Source: Phenylobacterium deserti
Lineage (GTDB): Bacteria; Pseudomonadota; Alphaproteobacteria; Caulobacterales; Caulobacteraceae
Length of the DNA: 64,000 bases
Direction: 5' to 3'
Assembly: GCF_003254705.1 (NCBI RefSeq)
Contig: NZ_QFYR01000001.1
Location: 434,001 to 498,000 of the forward strand
The notes under the pieces were generated by a model. That model saw only the letters and a program-made list of their open reading frames with translations. It did not search any database and had not been told where the DNA came from. Positions 26,500-35,872 of this stretch are shown piece after piece (within the stretch, counting starts at the first letter, position 1; the number at the start of each line of letters is the position of its first letter). Made by a program: the position numbers and the translations under genes.

Positions 26500-27210
26500 A
26501 TGCCAAGGCTTCAATCCGCGTTGCAAAACCGCCTGCTCGTATCCCTTCCGGTAGACGATTACGCGTTGATCGCAGCCCATCTCGTACAGGTGGACCTCGA
26601 ACGCGGGCGCCTGCTGTACGACCCGGGCGACCGCATCGATACCATCTATTTCCCCCATGACGGCGTGATCTCCCTGATGACGCTGATGGAGAGCGGCGCG
26701 GCGATCGAAAGCGCCACCATCGGTCCGGAAGGCGCCCTCGGCCTGAGCGCGGCCGCTGCGCCGCGGCAGTCTCTGGTCCGCGCGATCGTCCAGACTCCGG
26801 TCCGCGCCAGCCGCATCAGCGTCGCCCAGCTGCACGAGGCCTGGGAGAAGAGCCCGCGCATCCGCGACCTGGTGGATCGTCATGCCGAAGCGCTGTTCGG
26901 CCACGCCATCCAGTCGGTGGCCTGCAATGCGTTGCATTCGGTGGAAGCGCGGTTCTGCCGCTGGCTGCTGACCTGCCATGACCGGATTTCCAGCGACACC
27001 ATCGCCCTGACGCAGGAGTTCCTCGCCGACATGCTCGGCGTGCAGCGCACCACCGTCACCGCGGTGGCTCGGGCGCTGCAGGACAAGGGCGTGATCAGCT
27101 ATCGGCGCGGCGTGGTGGACATCATCGATCGCCCAGGGCTCGAGGCGCTCACCTGCGAGTGCTACGGCACAATCCGTCGGAACTACGAGCGCCTGCTTCC
27201 CGGCGATTGA
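26500..27210 (+). CDS. Crp/Fnr-family transcriptional regulator
   Basis: The 236-residue protein has a cyclic-nucleotide-binding-like beta-roll (about 20-135, with RGRLLYDPGDRIDTIYFPHD and TIGPEGALGLSAA), a long dimer helix, and a winged helix-turn-helix (about 150-225, LTQEFLADMLGVQRTTVTAV). The cAMP-contact Arg-Ser/Thr pair of CRP is not evident, and there are no clustered N-terminal Cys as in FNR, so the ligand is unknown. This subgroup is very common in Caulobacterales. A hairpin with T-run lies just upstream. Confidence 0.9.
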   Translation: MPRLQSALQNRLLVSLPVDDYALIAAHLVQVDLERGRLLYDPGDRIDTIYFPHDGVISLMTLMESGAAIESATIGPEGALGLSAAAAPRQSLVRAIVQTPVRASRISVAQLHEAWEKSPRIRDLVDRHAEALFGHAIQSVACNALHSVEARFCRWLLTCHDRISSDTIALTQEFLADMLGVQRTTVTAVARALQDKGVISYRRGVVDIIDRPGLEALTCECYGTIRRNYERLLPGD

Positions 27211-27309
27211 GCCATTCCGTAGTTGCGGAGGGCAGAAAAAGTCCCACTCTAGTGAGGTCTGCAGGCGGAACACGCCTGCTCTCGCTCATTCCGGGACAGT
27301 TCACCTTCG

Positions 27310-29436
27310 ATGACCCGCGTTCTTCGCAACGTTCTCCTTTCCGCATGCGCCCTGGGCGCCCTCGCCGCCTCCGCCGCGCAGGCCGCCCCGCACGAACACA
27401 GCTGTCTCGACCAGCTTTGTGATAGCGAAGCCCTGTTCGTGGCCGCCGACACGCCCACCGGCGGCGCGGCCGCCTCGCTGGCGTCGCCGAGGTACGGGAC
27501 CTGGGGCTTCGACGTCTCGGGCATGGACCGGTCCGTGAAGCCCGGCGACGACTTCTTCAAGTTCGCCAACGGCGCGTGGGAAACGCGCACGGAGATCCCG
27601 TCGGACCGCACCCGGTTCGGCAACTTCGACCAATTGGCGATCCTGTCGGAAGCCCGCAGCCGCGCGATCCTGGAAGAGGCCGCAAGCGGCAAGATCCAGG
27701 ACGCGGACGCCGCCAAGATCGGCGCTGCCTATTCGGCCTTCATGAACGAAGCGCTGGTCGAGCGTCTGGACGCCAAGCCGCTGCAGCCGGAGCTGACCGC
27801 CATCCGCGCGGTGAAGACCCGCGACGACATGACGGCGCTGATGGGCCGCTCAAACCTGTCCGGCTACACCTCGCTGCTCAACCTGAGCATCAACGCCGAC
27901 GCCAAGGACCCGAACCGCTACGCCGTCTACGCCGGCACGGGCGGGCTGGGCCTGCCGGATCGCGACTACTATCTGCAGCCCAGCTTCGCCGAGAAGAAGA
28001 CCGCCTACCTCGCGTACGTGCAGCAGATGCTGACCATGGTCGGCTGGGACAACCCGGCCGCCGCAGCGCAGGCGGTGGTGGAGTTCGAAACCAAGATCGC
28101 CGAGGCGACCTGGACGCGCGCCGAGCGCCGCGACCGCAGCAAGACCTACAATCCGGCGACCTTGGCCGAGCTGCAGGCCATGAGCCCGGGCTACGACTGG
28201 AACCGCTATCTGGCGGCGGCCGAGTTGCCCAAGGTGGACCGGGTGGTGGTGACCACCAACACCGCTTTCCCGAAGATCGCCCAGATTTACAGCGCGACGC
28301 CGATCGATACGCTGAAGGCTTGGCAGGCTTTCCATCTCGCGGACGACGCCGCCCCGCTGCTGTCCAAGCGGTTCGTGGACGCCAACTTCGAGTTCCGCAG
28401 CAAAACTCTGGCCGGCCAGCCGGAACAGCGGGCCCGCTGGAAGCGCGCCGTCTCGACCGTGAACGGCCAGCTCGGCGAGTCCGTGGGCCGGGTGTATGTG
28501 GCCCGCTACTTCCCGCCAGAGTCCAAGGCCAAGATGGACGACCTGGTGGCCAACATCCGCACCGCCATGCGCGGCCGGATCGAGAAGCTGCAGTGGATGG
28601 GTCCGGAGACCCGCGAGCGGGCGCTCGACAAGCTCAACAAGTTCAACGTGAAGATCGGCTACCCCACCAAGTGGCGGGACTATTCCGCCCTGGTGATCAA
28701 GGCCGACGATCCGTACGGCAACAGCGAGCGGGCGACCGCCTTCGAATGGCGCCGGCGCGTGGCGCGGCTGAACGGGCCGGTGGACCGGGACGAATGGGGC
28801 ATGACGCCCCAGACGGTGAACGCCTACTACAACTCGACCCTGAATGAGATCGTGTTCCCGGCGGCCATCCTGCAGGCGCCGTTCTTCGACCCTGACGCCG
28901 ATCCGGCGGTGAACTACGGCGGCATCGGCGGGGTGATCGGCCACGAGATCAGCCACGGCTTCGACGACCAGGGCCGCAAGTCGGACGGCGATGGCGTGTT
29001 GCGCGACTGGTGGACGAGCGCGGACGCGGCCAAGTTCGGCGCTCAGGCCGAGCGCTTGGGAGCGCAATACTCCGCGTTCGAGCCGCTGCCGGGCTTCAAG
29101 GTCAACGGCGCCCTGACCATGGGCGAGAACATCGGCGACATGGGCGGGCTGTCGCTGGCGCTGGACGCCTACCACGCTTCGCTCAAGGGCAAGCCGGCGC
29201 CGACCATCGACGGCCTGACCGGCGATCAGCGCGTGTTCCTGGGCTGGGCGCAGGTGTGGCGGCAGAAGCAGCGGGACGAGGCTCTGCGTCAGCAGGTCGT
29301 GACCGATCCGCACTCGCCGGCGCTTTACCGCGTGAACGGCACCATCCGGAACATCGACGGCTGGTACACCGCGTTCGGCATCAAGCCCGGCGACGCGCTC
29401 TACGTTCCGCCGGAACAGCGCGTCCGGATCTGGTGA
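27310..29436 (+). CDS. Secreted M13-family zinc metallopeptidase (neprilysin/PepO-like)
   Basis: The 708-residue endopeptidase begins with a signal peptide (about 1-26, ending AAQAAP), so it is periplasmic or extracellular. The N-terminal M13 domain starts YGTWGFDVSGMDRSVKPGDD and FFKFANGAWE. The catalytic domain has the substrate-binding NAYYNSTLNEIVFPAAILQ and the zinc motif HEISH (His545-His549, Glu546 catalytic) in GGVIGHEISHGFDDQGRKSD. The third zinc ligand is in ENIGDMGGL (Glu606). The C-terminus ends PEQRVRIW, where longer homologs usually end in W. It cleaves oligopeptides, probably for nutrition or envelope peptide turnover. Confidence 0.95.
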   Translation: MTRVLRNVLLSACALGALAASAAQAAPHEHSCLDQLCDSEALFVAADTPTGGAAASLASPRYGTWGFDVSGMDRSVKPGDDFFKFANGAWETRTEIPSDRTRFGNFDQLAILSEARSRAILEEAASGKIQDADAAKIGAAYSAFMNEALVERLDAKPLQPELTAIRAVKTRDDMTALMGRSNLSGYTSLLNLSINADAKDPNRYAVYAGTGGLGLPDRDYYLQPSFAEKKTAYLAYVQQMLTMVGWDNPAAAAQAVVEFETKIAEATWTRAERRDRSKTYNPATLAELQAMSPGYDWNRYLAAAELPKVDRVVVTTNTAFPKIAQIYSATPIDTLKAWQAFHLADDAAPLLSKRFVDANFEFRSKTLAGQPEQRARWKRAVSTVNGQLGESVGRVYVARYFPPESKAKMDDLVANIRTAMRGRIEKLQWMGPETRERALDKLNKFNVKIGYPTKWRDYSALVIKADDPYGNSERATAFEWRRRVARLNGPVDRDEWGMTPQTVNAYYNSTLNEIVFPAAILQAPFFDPDADPAVNYGGIGGVIGHEISHGFDDQGRKSDGDGVLRDWWTSADAAKFGAQAERLGAQYSAFEPLPGFKVNGALTMGENIGDMGGLSLALDAYHASLKGKPAPTIDGLTGDQRVFLGWAQVWRQKQRDEALRQQVVTDPHSPALYRVNGTIRNIDGWYTAFGIKPGDALYVPPEQRVRIW

Positions 29437-29464
29437 CGTCAGGCTGGCTGGAAGGCGCCTGGGG

Positions 29465-29938
29465 TCAGCCCCCGGGCGCCGCCAGCCGGCGAATGGCTTC
29501 CACAATTATGGGGCGCTGGCCCTTGTGGATGCGGACCAGGGCCGCCTCGGCATCGAAGTAGGCGGCCTGGTCGACCTCCGGGAAGCGGAGGATCCGGCCC
29601 GAGCGGCGCGGCCACTCCACCTCGACCGTATTGCTGACGATCCGGCTCACATCGAGGTCGCCTTCCACCAACCAGCAGCGGACGATCTTGCCGCCGGGCG
29701 TGCGGCAGGCGCTCAGCTCGACAAACTCGCCGGAGACGGTCTGGCCAAGCTCTTCGGTGAACTCGCGCAGGGCGGCCGCGAGCGGATCTTCGCCTTCATC
29801 GACAAGGCCCTTCGGCACCGACCACGCCGCCTCGTCCTTGCCGCGCCAGAACGGGCCGCCAGGATGGGCCAGCAGGAACTCGGCTCCTGCCGTTCCTCGC
29901 CGCCAGACCAGTATGCCCGCGCTGACCGGCGGCGCCAT
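29465..29938 (-). CDS. NUDIX hydrolase
   Basis: The 157-residue Nudix protein begins MAPPVSAGILVWRR and continues FLLAHPGGPFWRGKDEAAWS. The Nudix box spans Gly44 to REFTEELGQ (58-66), in VPKGLVDEGEDPLAAALREF. It resembles the YtkD/MutT-like predicted NTP pyrophosphohydrolases with an N-terminal G-x-L-x-x-R strand. Its ATG overlaps the stop of the upstream cytochrome c gene in TGATG, so the two are coupled. The substrate is unknown. Confidence 0.9.
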   Translation of the reverse strand: MAPPVSAGILVWRRGTAGAEFLLAHPGGPFWRGKDEAAWSVPKGLVDEGEDPLAAALREFTEELGQTVSGEFVELSACRTPGGKIVRCWLVEGDLDVSRIVSNTVEVEWPRRSGRILRFPEVDQAAYFDAEAALVRIHKGQRPIIVEAIRRLAAPGG

Positions 29939-30303
29939 CAGCCGCCCTGCGCCTTGATCGTGCGGATGTAGGCGGCGACGTCGGAGATTTCGGCCGGGGT
30001 GATGTAGATCGGCGGCATCTCGTAGTGCCCGTTGCGAGAGATCAGCTGCAGCCGGTGGCGGAGCGAAGGCTCGGTGAAGCGGCGGGCGACTTGCGGAAAG
30101 GCGGGCGACGACGGGTTGGGACTCTGGCCGGCCGCATCGATGGCGTGGCAGCCGCTGCAGGCGCGCTGGGCGAACACGCGTCCGCGCGCCACGGCGGCGG
30201 CGTCAGCGTCAGCCGAAGCGCCAGCCGCTCCAAGCGTGGCGCAACCCGACAACGCGACCGCCGTCAGGCAGACGGTGGCCAGAACTGCAGATGTCATGCG
30301 CAT
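29938..30303 (-). CDS. Lipoprotein class I cytochrome c
   Basis: This 121-residue c-type cytochrome has an N-terminal signal with a lipobox (ALSGC, Cys about 20), which should anchor it to a membrane facing the periplasm. The heme site is RACSGCHAIDAAGQ (CxxCH), and the likely Met ligand is in NGHYEMPPIYITPAEI. The last helix ISDVAAYIRTIKAQ is typical of small class I cytochromes. The ATG at 30303 has GGAGGG seven bases upstream; an in-frame upstream start is weaker. It is divergent from fixL-fixJ and coupled to a NUDIX gene, so it may serve a respiratory chain controlled by oxygen. Confidence 0.9.
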   Translation of the reverse strand: MRMTSAVLATVCLTAVALSGCATLGAAGASADADAAAVARGRVFAQRACSGCHAIDAAGQSPNPSSPAFPQVARRFTEPSLRHRLQLISRNGHYEMPPIYITPAEISDVAAYIRTIKAQGG

Positions 30304-30444
30304 GAGCGATCCCTCCCAGACATCCTGAAGGTCCGGCAACCAAGCTTGGGCGTCGCCTCCGTACCTCTACTTAGGGACGTGTCCCGAATTTCCGACCCGC
30401 GCCATTCGGACGATCCTGTCTCCATCAGATCAAAGGGGACCGAC

Positions 30445-30546
30445 ATGTTGTTCCAGCACCTCTACCTCGGCCTGGTGGTCGCCGCCTTCGCCCTCTTCGT
30501 GGTCACCTTGCTGGCGGCCAGCCTGTGGTCCCGGCCGTCCAGATAG
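30445..30546 (+). CDS. 33-residue single-pass membrane microprotein upstream of fixL
   Basis: The sequence starts MLFQHLYLGLVVAAFALFVV and ends SLWSRPSR: a single membrane helix with a short basic cytoplasmic end. AAAGGGG sits five to six bases before the ATG. The gene lies immediately before fixL, with 45 bases between its stop and the fixL ATG. Size and shape recall small subunits of terminal oxidases (CydX- or CcoQ-like), but there is no sequence match I can name. It is too short for most gene finders. Confidence 0.65.
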   Translation: MLFQHLYLGLVVAAFALFVVTLLAASLWSRPSR

Positions 30547-30591
30547 GGGCGGAGCTTGCGCCTGACCGGGGCGAATTCTAACGGTGAGGGC

Positions 30592-32094
30592 ATGGCTCTC
30601 GCCGCAAGCACCGTCCTGACCCTGTCGCCCATCCGGGCCAGGCCGTGGCTGGCGTATCTGTTGGCCGTGGCGGCGGGACTGGTGTCCGTCGGCTTCCGAC
30701 TGGCTCTCGAGCCGGTGTTCCTGGAGCGGACGGTGTTCGTGCTGTTCGTGCCAGCGGTGATCTTCAGCGCCGCCATCGGCGGCATGGGGCCGGCGCTCGT
30801 CGCCACGGTGATCGGCCTGGCGGCGAGCTTGTTCTTCAGCGGAGCCAGCCTCTACCAGGACCCCGCCAACCTGCTGGACGCCCTGCTGTTCATGGCCCTG
30901 GGTCCGGCGCTGGGGGTCGGCGGCGAGGTGGTCGGCCGACGGACCAAGGAAGCCGCAGAGGCCGTCCGGCATCTGGCGGAGCGCGAGGCGCACCTGCGCT
31001 CGATCCTCGACACCGTTCCCGACGCCATGATCGTGATCGACGTGAAGGGCGTGATGCAGTCGTTCAGCGCGGCGGCGGAGCGCCTGTTCGGCTGGACCGA
31101 AGCCGAAGCGCGCGGGCGCAACGTTTCCGAGCTGATGCCCCAGCCGTACCGCGAACAGCACGACGGCTACATGGACCGCTACATGACCACCGGCGAGCGG
31201 CGGATCATCGGCATCGGGCGTGTGGTGGTGGGCGAGCGCAAGGACGGCTCGACCTTCCCCATGGAGCTGTCGGTGGGCGAGGTGAACATCGGCGGGCAAA
31301 GGTTCTTCACCGGTTTCGTCCGCGACCTGACCGAACGCCAGAGCACCGAGCGGCGGCTGCAGGACCTGCAGTCCGAACTCGTGCACGTTTCGCGGCTGAC
31401 GGCCATGGGCGAGATGGCCTCCGCCCTGGCGCACGAGCTGAACCAGCCCCTGGCGGCCATCGCCAACTACGTGAAGGGCTCCGAGCGCCTGCTGGGCGCG
31501 GAGGAGATCAACCGCGACAAGATCAAGGGCGCGCTGTCATCCGCCGGCGAGCAGGCGCTGCGGGCCGGCCAGATCATCCGCCGGCTGCGCGAGTTCGTGG
31601 CGAAGGGCGAGGCGGACCGGCGGATCGAGAGCCTGCCCAAGCTGCTGGAAGAGGCGGGCGCCCTGGCCATGATCGGCGGCAAGGAGCGCGGCGTCCGCCT
31701 GCGGTTCGAGATCGGACGCAAGGTGGACCTGGTGCTGGCGGACAAGGTGCAGATCCAGCAGGTGGTCCTGAACCTGATGCGCAACGCCGTGGACGCCATG
31801 GAAGACACCCCGCGGCGCGAGCTGACGGTGTCCGCCCGCCCGATGCCCGAGGACATGGTTCAGGTCAGCGTCGCCGACACAGGCCCCGGCATTGCGCCGG
31901 AGGCCATGGATCAGCTGTTCCAGCCGTTCTTCACCACCAAGGCCGCCGGCATGGGGGTGGGCCTGTCCATCTCCCGCACCATCATCGAGGCCCATGGCGG
32001 GCGCATCTGGGCCGAGCCGAACGCCGGCGGCGGGACCACTTTCCACTTCACGCTGCGAAGCGTGCGCAAGGAGGAGCTGCAGGGGCATGAGTGA
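30592..32094 (+). CDS. fixL: FixL-type oxygen-sensing histidine kinase (heme PAS)
   Basis: The 500-residue membrane kinase has four predicted helices in residues about 13-115 ([38 protein letters not shown]). The PAS domain (about 125-245) keeps the heme-coordinating His (His190 in [12 protein letters not shown]) and the FixL signature [21 protein letters not shown] and [13 protein letters not shown]. Next come HisKA with [16 protein letters not shown] (His281) and HATPase ([27 protein letters not shown]). Deoxy-heme should activate phosphorylation of FixJ and so microaerobic genes. ATG 30592 has GGTGA correctly placed; TTG 30556 with AGGGG is the alternative. fixJ overlaps its end by eight bases. 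Confidence 0.95.
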   Translation: MALAASTVLTLSPIRARPWLAYLLAVAAGLVSVGFRLALEPVFLERTVFVLFVPAVIFSAAIGGMGPALVATVIGLAASLFFSGASLYQDPANLLDALLFMALGPALGVGGEVVGRRTKEAAEAVRHLAEREAHLRSILDTVPDAMIVIDVKGVMQSFSAAAERLFGWTEAEARGRNVSELMPQPYREQHDGYMDRYMTTGERRIIGIGRVVVGERKDGSTFPMELSVGEVNIGGQRFFTGFVRDLTERQSTERRLQDLQSELVHVSRLTAMGEMASALAHELNQPLAAIANYVKGSERLLGAEEINRDKIKGALSSAGEQALRAGQIIRRLREFVAKGEADRRIESLPKLLEEAGALAMIGGKERGVRLRFEIGRKVDLVLADKVQIQQVVLNLMRNAVDAMEDTPRRELTVSARPMPEDMVQVSVADTGPGIAPEAMDQLFQPFFTTKAAGMGVGLSISRTIIEAHGGRIWAEPNAGGGTTFHFTLRSVRKEELQGHE

Positions 32095-32689
32095 GCCCGT
32101 GGTGCACGTGATCGACGACGACGAGGCCATGCGCGAGTCGCTGGACTTCCTGCTCGACAGCGCCGGCATGAAGGCGCGGACCTATGAGTCCGCCCTGCAG
32201 CTGCTGGAGCGCGAGCAGCTGGAGCCTGGCGTGATCGTCACCGATGTGCGCATGCCGGAAATGAACGGGCTGGAGCTCGTCCGCCGGCTGAAGGCGCGTG
32301 GCGCGCCGCACCCGATCATCGTGATCACCGGCCACGGGGACGTGCCGCTGGCGGTGGAGGCCATGAAGGCCGGCGTGGTCGACTTCCTGGAGAAGCCGTT
32401 CGACGACGACGCTCTGCTGGGCGCCATTCGCACCGCCCTGGCGGACGGATCCAAGGCGTCGGAGGACGACGCCGAGAAGGTCCGGCTGCGCGAGATCATC
32501 GAGACTCTGTCGCCCCGCGAGCGCGAGGTGCTGCAGGGGGTCGTCGAAGGCAAGCTGAACAAGGTGATCGCGCACGAGCTGGGGATCAGCCCGCGCACGG
32601 TCGAGGTCTACCGGGCCAACGTCATGTCGAAGACGGGCGCCCGGGGCCTGTCGGAACTGGTCCGGATGGTGCTGCTGACCCGCAGCTGA
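32087..32689 (+). CDS. fixJ: FixJ-type response regulator
   Basis: The 200-residue regulator pairs a receiver (residues 1-120) with a LuxR/FixJ helix-turn-helix. The acidic pocket is [12 protein letters not shown], phospho-Asp53 is in [13 protein letters not shown], and Thr and Lys switch residues are in VITGHGD and LEKPFDDD. The DNA-binding part shows [20 protein letters not shown] and [20 protein letters not shown]. It is the cognate partner of FixL, overlapping it by eight bases. In Caulobacter, FixLJ drives FixK and high-affinity cbb3 oxidase genes under hypoxia; no such targets lie in this window. Confidence 0.95.
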   Translation: MSEPVVHVIDDDEAMRESLDFLLDSAGMKARTYESALQLLEREQLEPGVIVTDVRMPEMNGLELVRRLKARGAPHPIIVITGHGDVPLAVEAMKAGVVDFLEKPFDDDALLGAIRTALADGSKASEDDAEKVRLREIIETLSPREREVLQGVVEGKLNKVIAHELGISPRTVEVYRANVMSKTGARGLSELVRMVLLTRS

Positions 32690-32695
32690 CGGGTC

Positions 32696-33505
32696 TCAGA
32701 CGTCCTTGATGTCGGCGGCGACGCCGGCCGGCGCCTCGCCCGGCTTGAGGCCGCGCTCCACCAGCTTCTCCCACACCTCCTCAGCCGTCTCGGCGTAGCA
32801 GAACAGGTCGAGGTCGGCGGGGTTGATCATGCCGGCGTCGACCAGAGCGTCGAAGTTGAACACCGAGCGCCAGTAAGCCTCGTCGAACAGCACGACGGGG
32901 ATGGTTTGCGAGCGACCCGTCTGGCGAAGGGTGAGGATCTCGAACAGCTCGTCGAAGGTGCCAAAGCCGCCGGGGAAGATCACCAGGCCCGCCGCGCGCA
33001 TGGCCAGGTGCATCTTGCGCATGGCGAAGTAGTGGAAGCGGAAGGTCAGCTCCGGCGTGGAGTAGCGGTTCGGCTCCTGCTCGTGGGGCAAGGAGATGTT
33101 GAAGCCGATCGAGGGCGCGCCGACGTCGCTGGCCCCGCGGTTGGCGGCCTCCATGATGCCCGGCCCGCCGCCGGTGGCGATGACGTTCTCGCGGCCCCCG
33201 GCGCTGTCCTGGAAGGCGCCGCCGCGCTCGGAGGCGATCTGCCCGAAGCGGCGCGCCTCGGCGTACCAGCGGGCGTGTTGGCCCGCGCCGTCCTCGCGCA
33301 CACGGGCGCTGCCGAACACCACCACGGTTGAGCGCACGCCCCAGTCGCGCAGGGCCTCGTCCGCCTTGGCGAACTCCAGCAGGAAGCGGACGCCGCGCAT
33401 GGACGGCCCCAGCAGGAAGTCGCGATCCAGCGCGGCCAGGCGGTAAGAGGGCGAGGCGAGCTGCGGGAAATCGTCGGCGGGCGGGGCTTGGCGATCGTCA
33501 GCCAT
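32696..33505 (-). CDS. LOG-family protein (TIGR00730)
   Basis: The 269-residue Rossmann-like protein has the LOG motifs ATGGGPGIMEAANRGASDVG and LVIFPGGFGTFDELFEIL (the PGGxGTxxE catalytic signature). Family members release free cytokinin-type bases from nucleoside monophosphates by cleaving the ribose-5'-phosphate bond; in bacteria many act as pyrimidine/purine nucleotide 5'-phosphoribohydrolases. It is longer than minimal LOG proteins by an N-terminal extension of about 60 residues, common in this bacterial subgroup. CAGGAG precedes the ATG. Confidence 0.9.
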   Translation of the reverse strand: MADDRQAPPADDFPQLASPSYRLAALDRDFLLGPSMRGVRFLLEFAKADEALRDWGVRSTVVVFGSARVREDGAGQHARWYAEARRFGQIASERGGAFQDSAGGRENVIATGGGPGIMEAANRGASDVGAPSIGFNISLPHEQEPNRYSTPELTFRFHYFAMRKMHLAMRAAGLVIFPGGFGTFDELFEILTLRQTGRSQTIPVVLFDEAYWRSVFNFDALVDAGMINPADLDLFCYAETAEEVWEKLVERGLKPGEAPAGVAADIKDV

Positions 33506-33605
33506 GGGAACTCCTGAAGATACTGGCCCTGCTTAACGCTCGAGCGTCGCAAAGGAATGAACGGCGCAGGCCCCAGCCAACACGCGACTGCGATAAGGGG
33601 AAATC

Positions 33606-33680
33606 TGGAGCGGGTGAGGGGAATCGAACCCCTGACATTCAGCTTGGGAAGCTGACGTTCTACCTCTGAACTACACCCGC
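33606..33680 (-). tRNA. tRNA-Gly (anticodon CCC)
   Basis: The reverse strand folds as a full cloverleaf: acceptor GCGGGTG pairs with CACCCGC, the D arm is GTTC/GAAC, and the anticodon arm is TCAGC-TTCCCAA-GCTGA. The variable loop is ATGTC and the T arm is AGGGG-TTCGATT-CCCCT. Position 34-36 is CCC, reading GGG glycine codons. The discriminator is T and the 3' CCA is encoded. It lies between the LOG and glutaredoxin-like genes. Confidence 0.96.
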
Positions 33681-33811
33681 GTGCCCGGGCCGGCGGAGCG
33701 GCGTTCGGGGCTGTTTCCTTTAGCGGCTCTTCCCGGCGCTCTCAAGCTGGAACGCCGGGCCGGCTGCCGCGCTCTTTCCCCACCCGCACGCGGCGGGTGA
33801 GGACGCCAGCC

Positions 33812-34060
33812 ATGTCGGAACAACGCAGCGCAACGCTCTATCGGATGGTCCTGCCGGACCACACCTGCCCGTTTGGGGTCATGGCCAAGCAGATGCTGGA
33901 AGCCGCCAGCTACAGCGTGGACGACCGGCTGCTGCGCAGCCGCGAGGAGGTGGACGCCTTCAAGGCGGAGCATGGCGTGGCGACCACGCCCCTGGTGTTC
34001 GTCGACGGCGAGCCGATCGGCGGCGCCGACGAGTTGGAAGCCTACCTGCTGCGCGACTAG
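33812..34060 (+). CDS. Glutaredoxin-like protein, monothiol-type CPFG motif
   Basis: The 82-residue single-domain protein has a thioredoxin/glutaredoxin fold. The active site is DHTCPFGVMAKQML, with one Cys in CPFG rather than the CPYC pair, so it is monothiol-like. The cis-proline loop VATTPLVFVDGEPIGGADEL is classical for glutathione binding. Unlike Grx4/GrxD (CGFS) it does not have the iron-sulfur signature. It may reduce glutathionylated proteins or be a vestigial sensor. ATG 33812 gives the normal domain edge; GAGG is about nine bases upstream. Confidence 0.85.
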   Translation: MSEQRSATLYRMVLPDHTCPFGVMAKQMLEAASYSVDDRLLRSREEVDAFKAEHGVATTPLVFVDGEPIGGADELEAYLLRD

Positions 34061-34075
34061 GCCGCCGGCGGCGGC

Positions 34076-35872
34076 CTACATCCGGTCTGGAACCGCGATG
34101 CCGAGGATGTCTAGGGCCTGCTCCAGCTGGCGCAGGGTGGCCTGGGCCAGGGTCAGGCGCGAGGCGCGCACCGCCGGCTCGGCCGACAGGATCGGACAGG
34201 CGGCGTAGAACTTCGAGAAGCTCTGCGAGAGGCGATAGGCGTGCTCGGCCACCGCGTTCGGCGCCTTTTTGTCGTAGGCTTCGACAAGCGCCGCATCGAA
34301 AGCGTCGAGGGTCAGCACCAGGTCGCGCTCGGCCGGTTCGGTGACGGCCACAGGGCCGCCGACGGCGCCCTCCCCTTCCGCCTTGCGCAGCAGGCTCTTC
34401 ACCCGAACAGCCTGATACAGCAGGTAGGGGCCGGTCTTGCCCTCGAAGCTGGTGAACCGATCGAGGTCGAAGACATAGGAGGTGCCGCGGAAGTTCTGCA
34501 GGTCGGCGAACTTCAGCGCCGCGACGGCGACCTTGCCGGCGATGTCCTCGAACTCGGCTTCCGGCAGGTTCTCGCCCAAGCCGGCTTCGAGCAGGCGCTC
34601 GCGGGCCTTGTCGCGGGTCATTTGGATGAGGTCGTTCAACTTCAGGACGCCGCCCTCGCGGGTCTTGAAGGGCTTGCCGTCCGGACCGTTCATGGTGCCG
34701 AAGCCGATGTGCTCCAGCTGACCTTCCTGGGCGTAGCCGGCCAGGTAAGCCGCACGGAACACGATCTCGAAATGGTCAGCCTGACGCTGGTCGACGCAGT
34801 AGATCACCTGGTCGGGGTGGAAGCTGTTCTTGCGGTCCAGGATGGTGGCCAGGTCGGTCGTGCCGTACATGGCCGAGCCTTCGGAGGAGACCACCAGCAG
34901 GGGCGGCAGCTCGCGTTTGTCCCCTTCGCGGGCGACGCGGACGATGCGAGCGCCGGCGTCCTCGACCAGCAGGCCCTTGTCGGCGAGCTCGGCGACCATG
35001 GACGGGATCAGATCGTCCACGTCGCTCTCGCCCTTCCAGAGGTCGAAGTCGACGCCCAGGGCGTGGAAGTCGCGCTCCAGGGCGACCCGGGTGACCTTGG
35101 CGAACTGGCGCCACAGCAAGTAGGCGCCGGGCTTCTTGGCCTGCAGCTCGGCCGTGAGCTTGCGGGCGCGGTCGCGATACGCGGGATCTTCCTTCCCCTT
35201 GGCGGCGGCCTGGGGATAGAGCCGGTCGAGATCGGCGAGACTGACCTTGCCGAACACCTCCGGCTCAAGGCTGGTCATCCATTCGGCCGGCAGATCGGCG
35301 GCGGCGTTCAGGCGTTCGACCTCGGCGCGGACGGCTTCGTCCTCGTCGCAGACGGCGCCGATCAGCAGGCCCATCTGGTAGCCCCAGTCGCCGAAGTGGG
35401 CGTCGCCGATGACCACATCGCCACGGAAGCGGTAGAGGCGCTTGATCGCCTCGCCGATGATAGACGAGCGCAGGTGGCCGACGTGCATCGGCTTGGCGAC
35501 GTTGGGTCCACCGTAGTCGACCAGCACCTTGCGGGGCTCGGGGACGAGCTCGCCGCCCGCGCGCGGGTCGGCCGCGATTTGGTCGGCGCGCTGCGACAGG
35601 GCGGCGTCGCTGACCTTGAGGTTGATGAAGCCGGGTCCGGCGATCTCGACCGAGGCCAGGCGCGGATCGCCCTGCAGCTTTTCGGCCACGGCGGCGGCGA
35701 TCTCGCGCGGGTTCTTGCCCGCGCGCTTGGCGGCCGCCAGGGCGCCGTTGGACTGGAAGTCGGCCAGGTCGGGCCGGTCGGAGGGCGTCACCCGCGCGTT
35801 GTCGGCAGGCAAGCCAAGGGCGGCGAAGGCGGCGGCCGCCGCTTCGCTGAGACCGGTCTTCAGATCGCTCAT
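34076..35872 (-). CDS. argS: Arginyl-tRNA synthetase
   Basis: This 598-residue class I synthetase charges tRNA-Arg. The N-terminal Add-1 domain has [20 protein letters not shown], and the HIGH motif appears as [19 protein letters not shown] (about 126-144). [13 protein letters not shown] and [15 protein letters not shown] mark the catalytic core. The KMSKS region is the variant [18 protein letters not shown], as usual for ArgS. The C-terminal helical anticodon domain ends with [12 protein letters not shown]-like helices. Its ATG overlaps the stop of the upstream secreted-protein gene in ATGA. Confidence 0.96.
   Translation of the reverse strand: MSDLKTGLSEAAAAAFAALGLPADNARVTPSDRPDLADFQSNGALAAAKRAGKNPREIAAAVAEKLQGDPRLASVEIAGPGFINLKVSDAALSQRADQIAADPRAGGELVPEPRKVLVDYGGPNVAKPMHVGHLRSSIIGEAIKRLYRFRGDVVIGDAHFGDWGYQMGLLIGAVCDEDEAVRAEVERLNAAADLPAEWMTSLEPEVFGKVSLADLDRLYPQAAAKGKEDPAYRDRARKLTAELQAKKPGAYLLWRQFAKVTRVALERDFHALGVDFDLWKGESDVDDLIPSMVAELADKGLLVEDAGARIVRVAREGDKRELPPLLVVSSEGSAMYGTTDLATILDRKNSFHPDQVIYCVDQRQADHFEIVFRAAYLAGYAQEGQLEHIGFGTMNGPDGKPFKTREGGVLKLNDLIQMTRDKARERLLEAGLGENLPEAEFEDIAGKVAVAALKFADLQNFRGTSYVFDLDRFTSFEGKTGPYLLYQAVRVKSLLRKAEGEGAVGGPVAVTEPAERDLVLTLDAFDAALVEAYDKKAPNAVAEHAYRLSQSFSKFYAACPILSAEPAVRASRLTLAQATLRQLEQALDILGIAVPDRM

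Noticed and set aside
30361-30390. GGGAC-GT-GTCCC repeat as a FixK/FNR box
   Set aside because: It does not match TTGA-N6-TCAA and its position suits no mapped promoter; kept only as an unexplained short repeat.
33506-33605. Possible integration site at the tRNA-Gly 3' end
   Set aside because: No integrase, no direct repeat of the tRNA end and no foreign-looking genes nearby.
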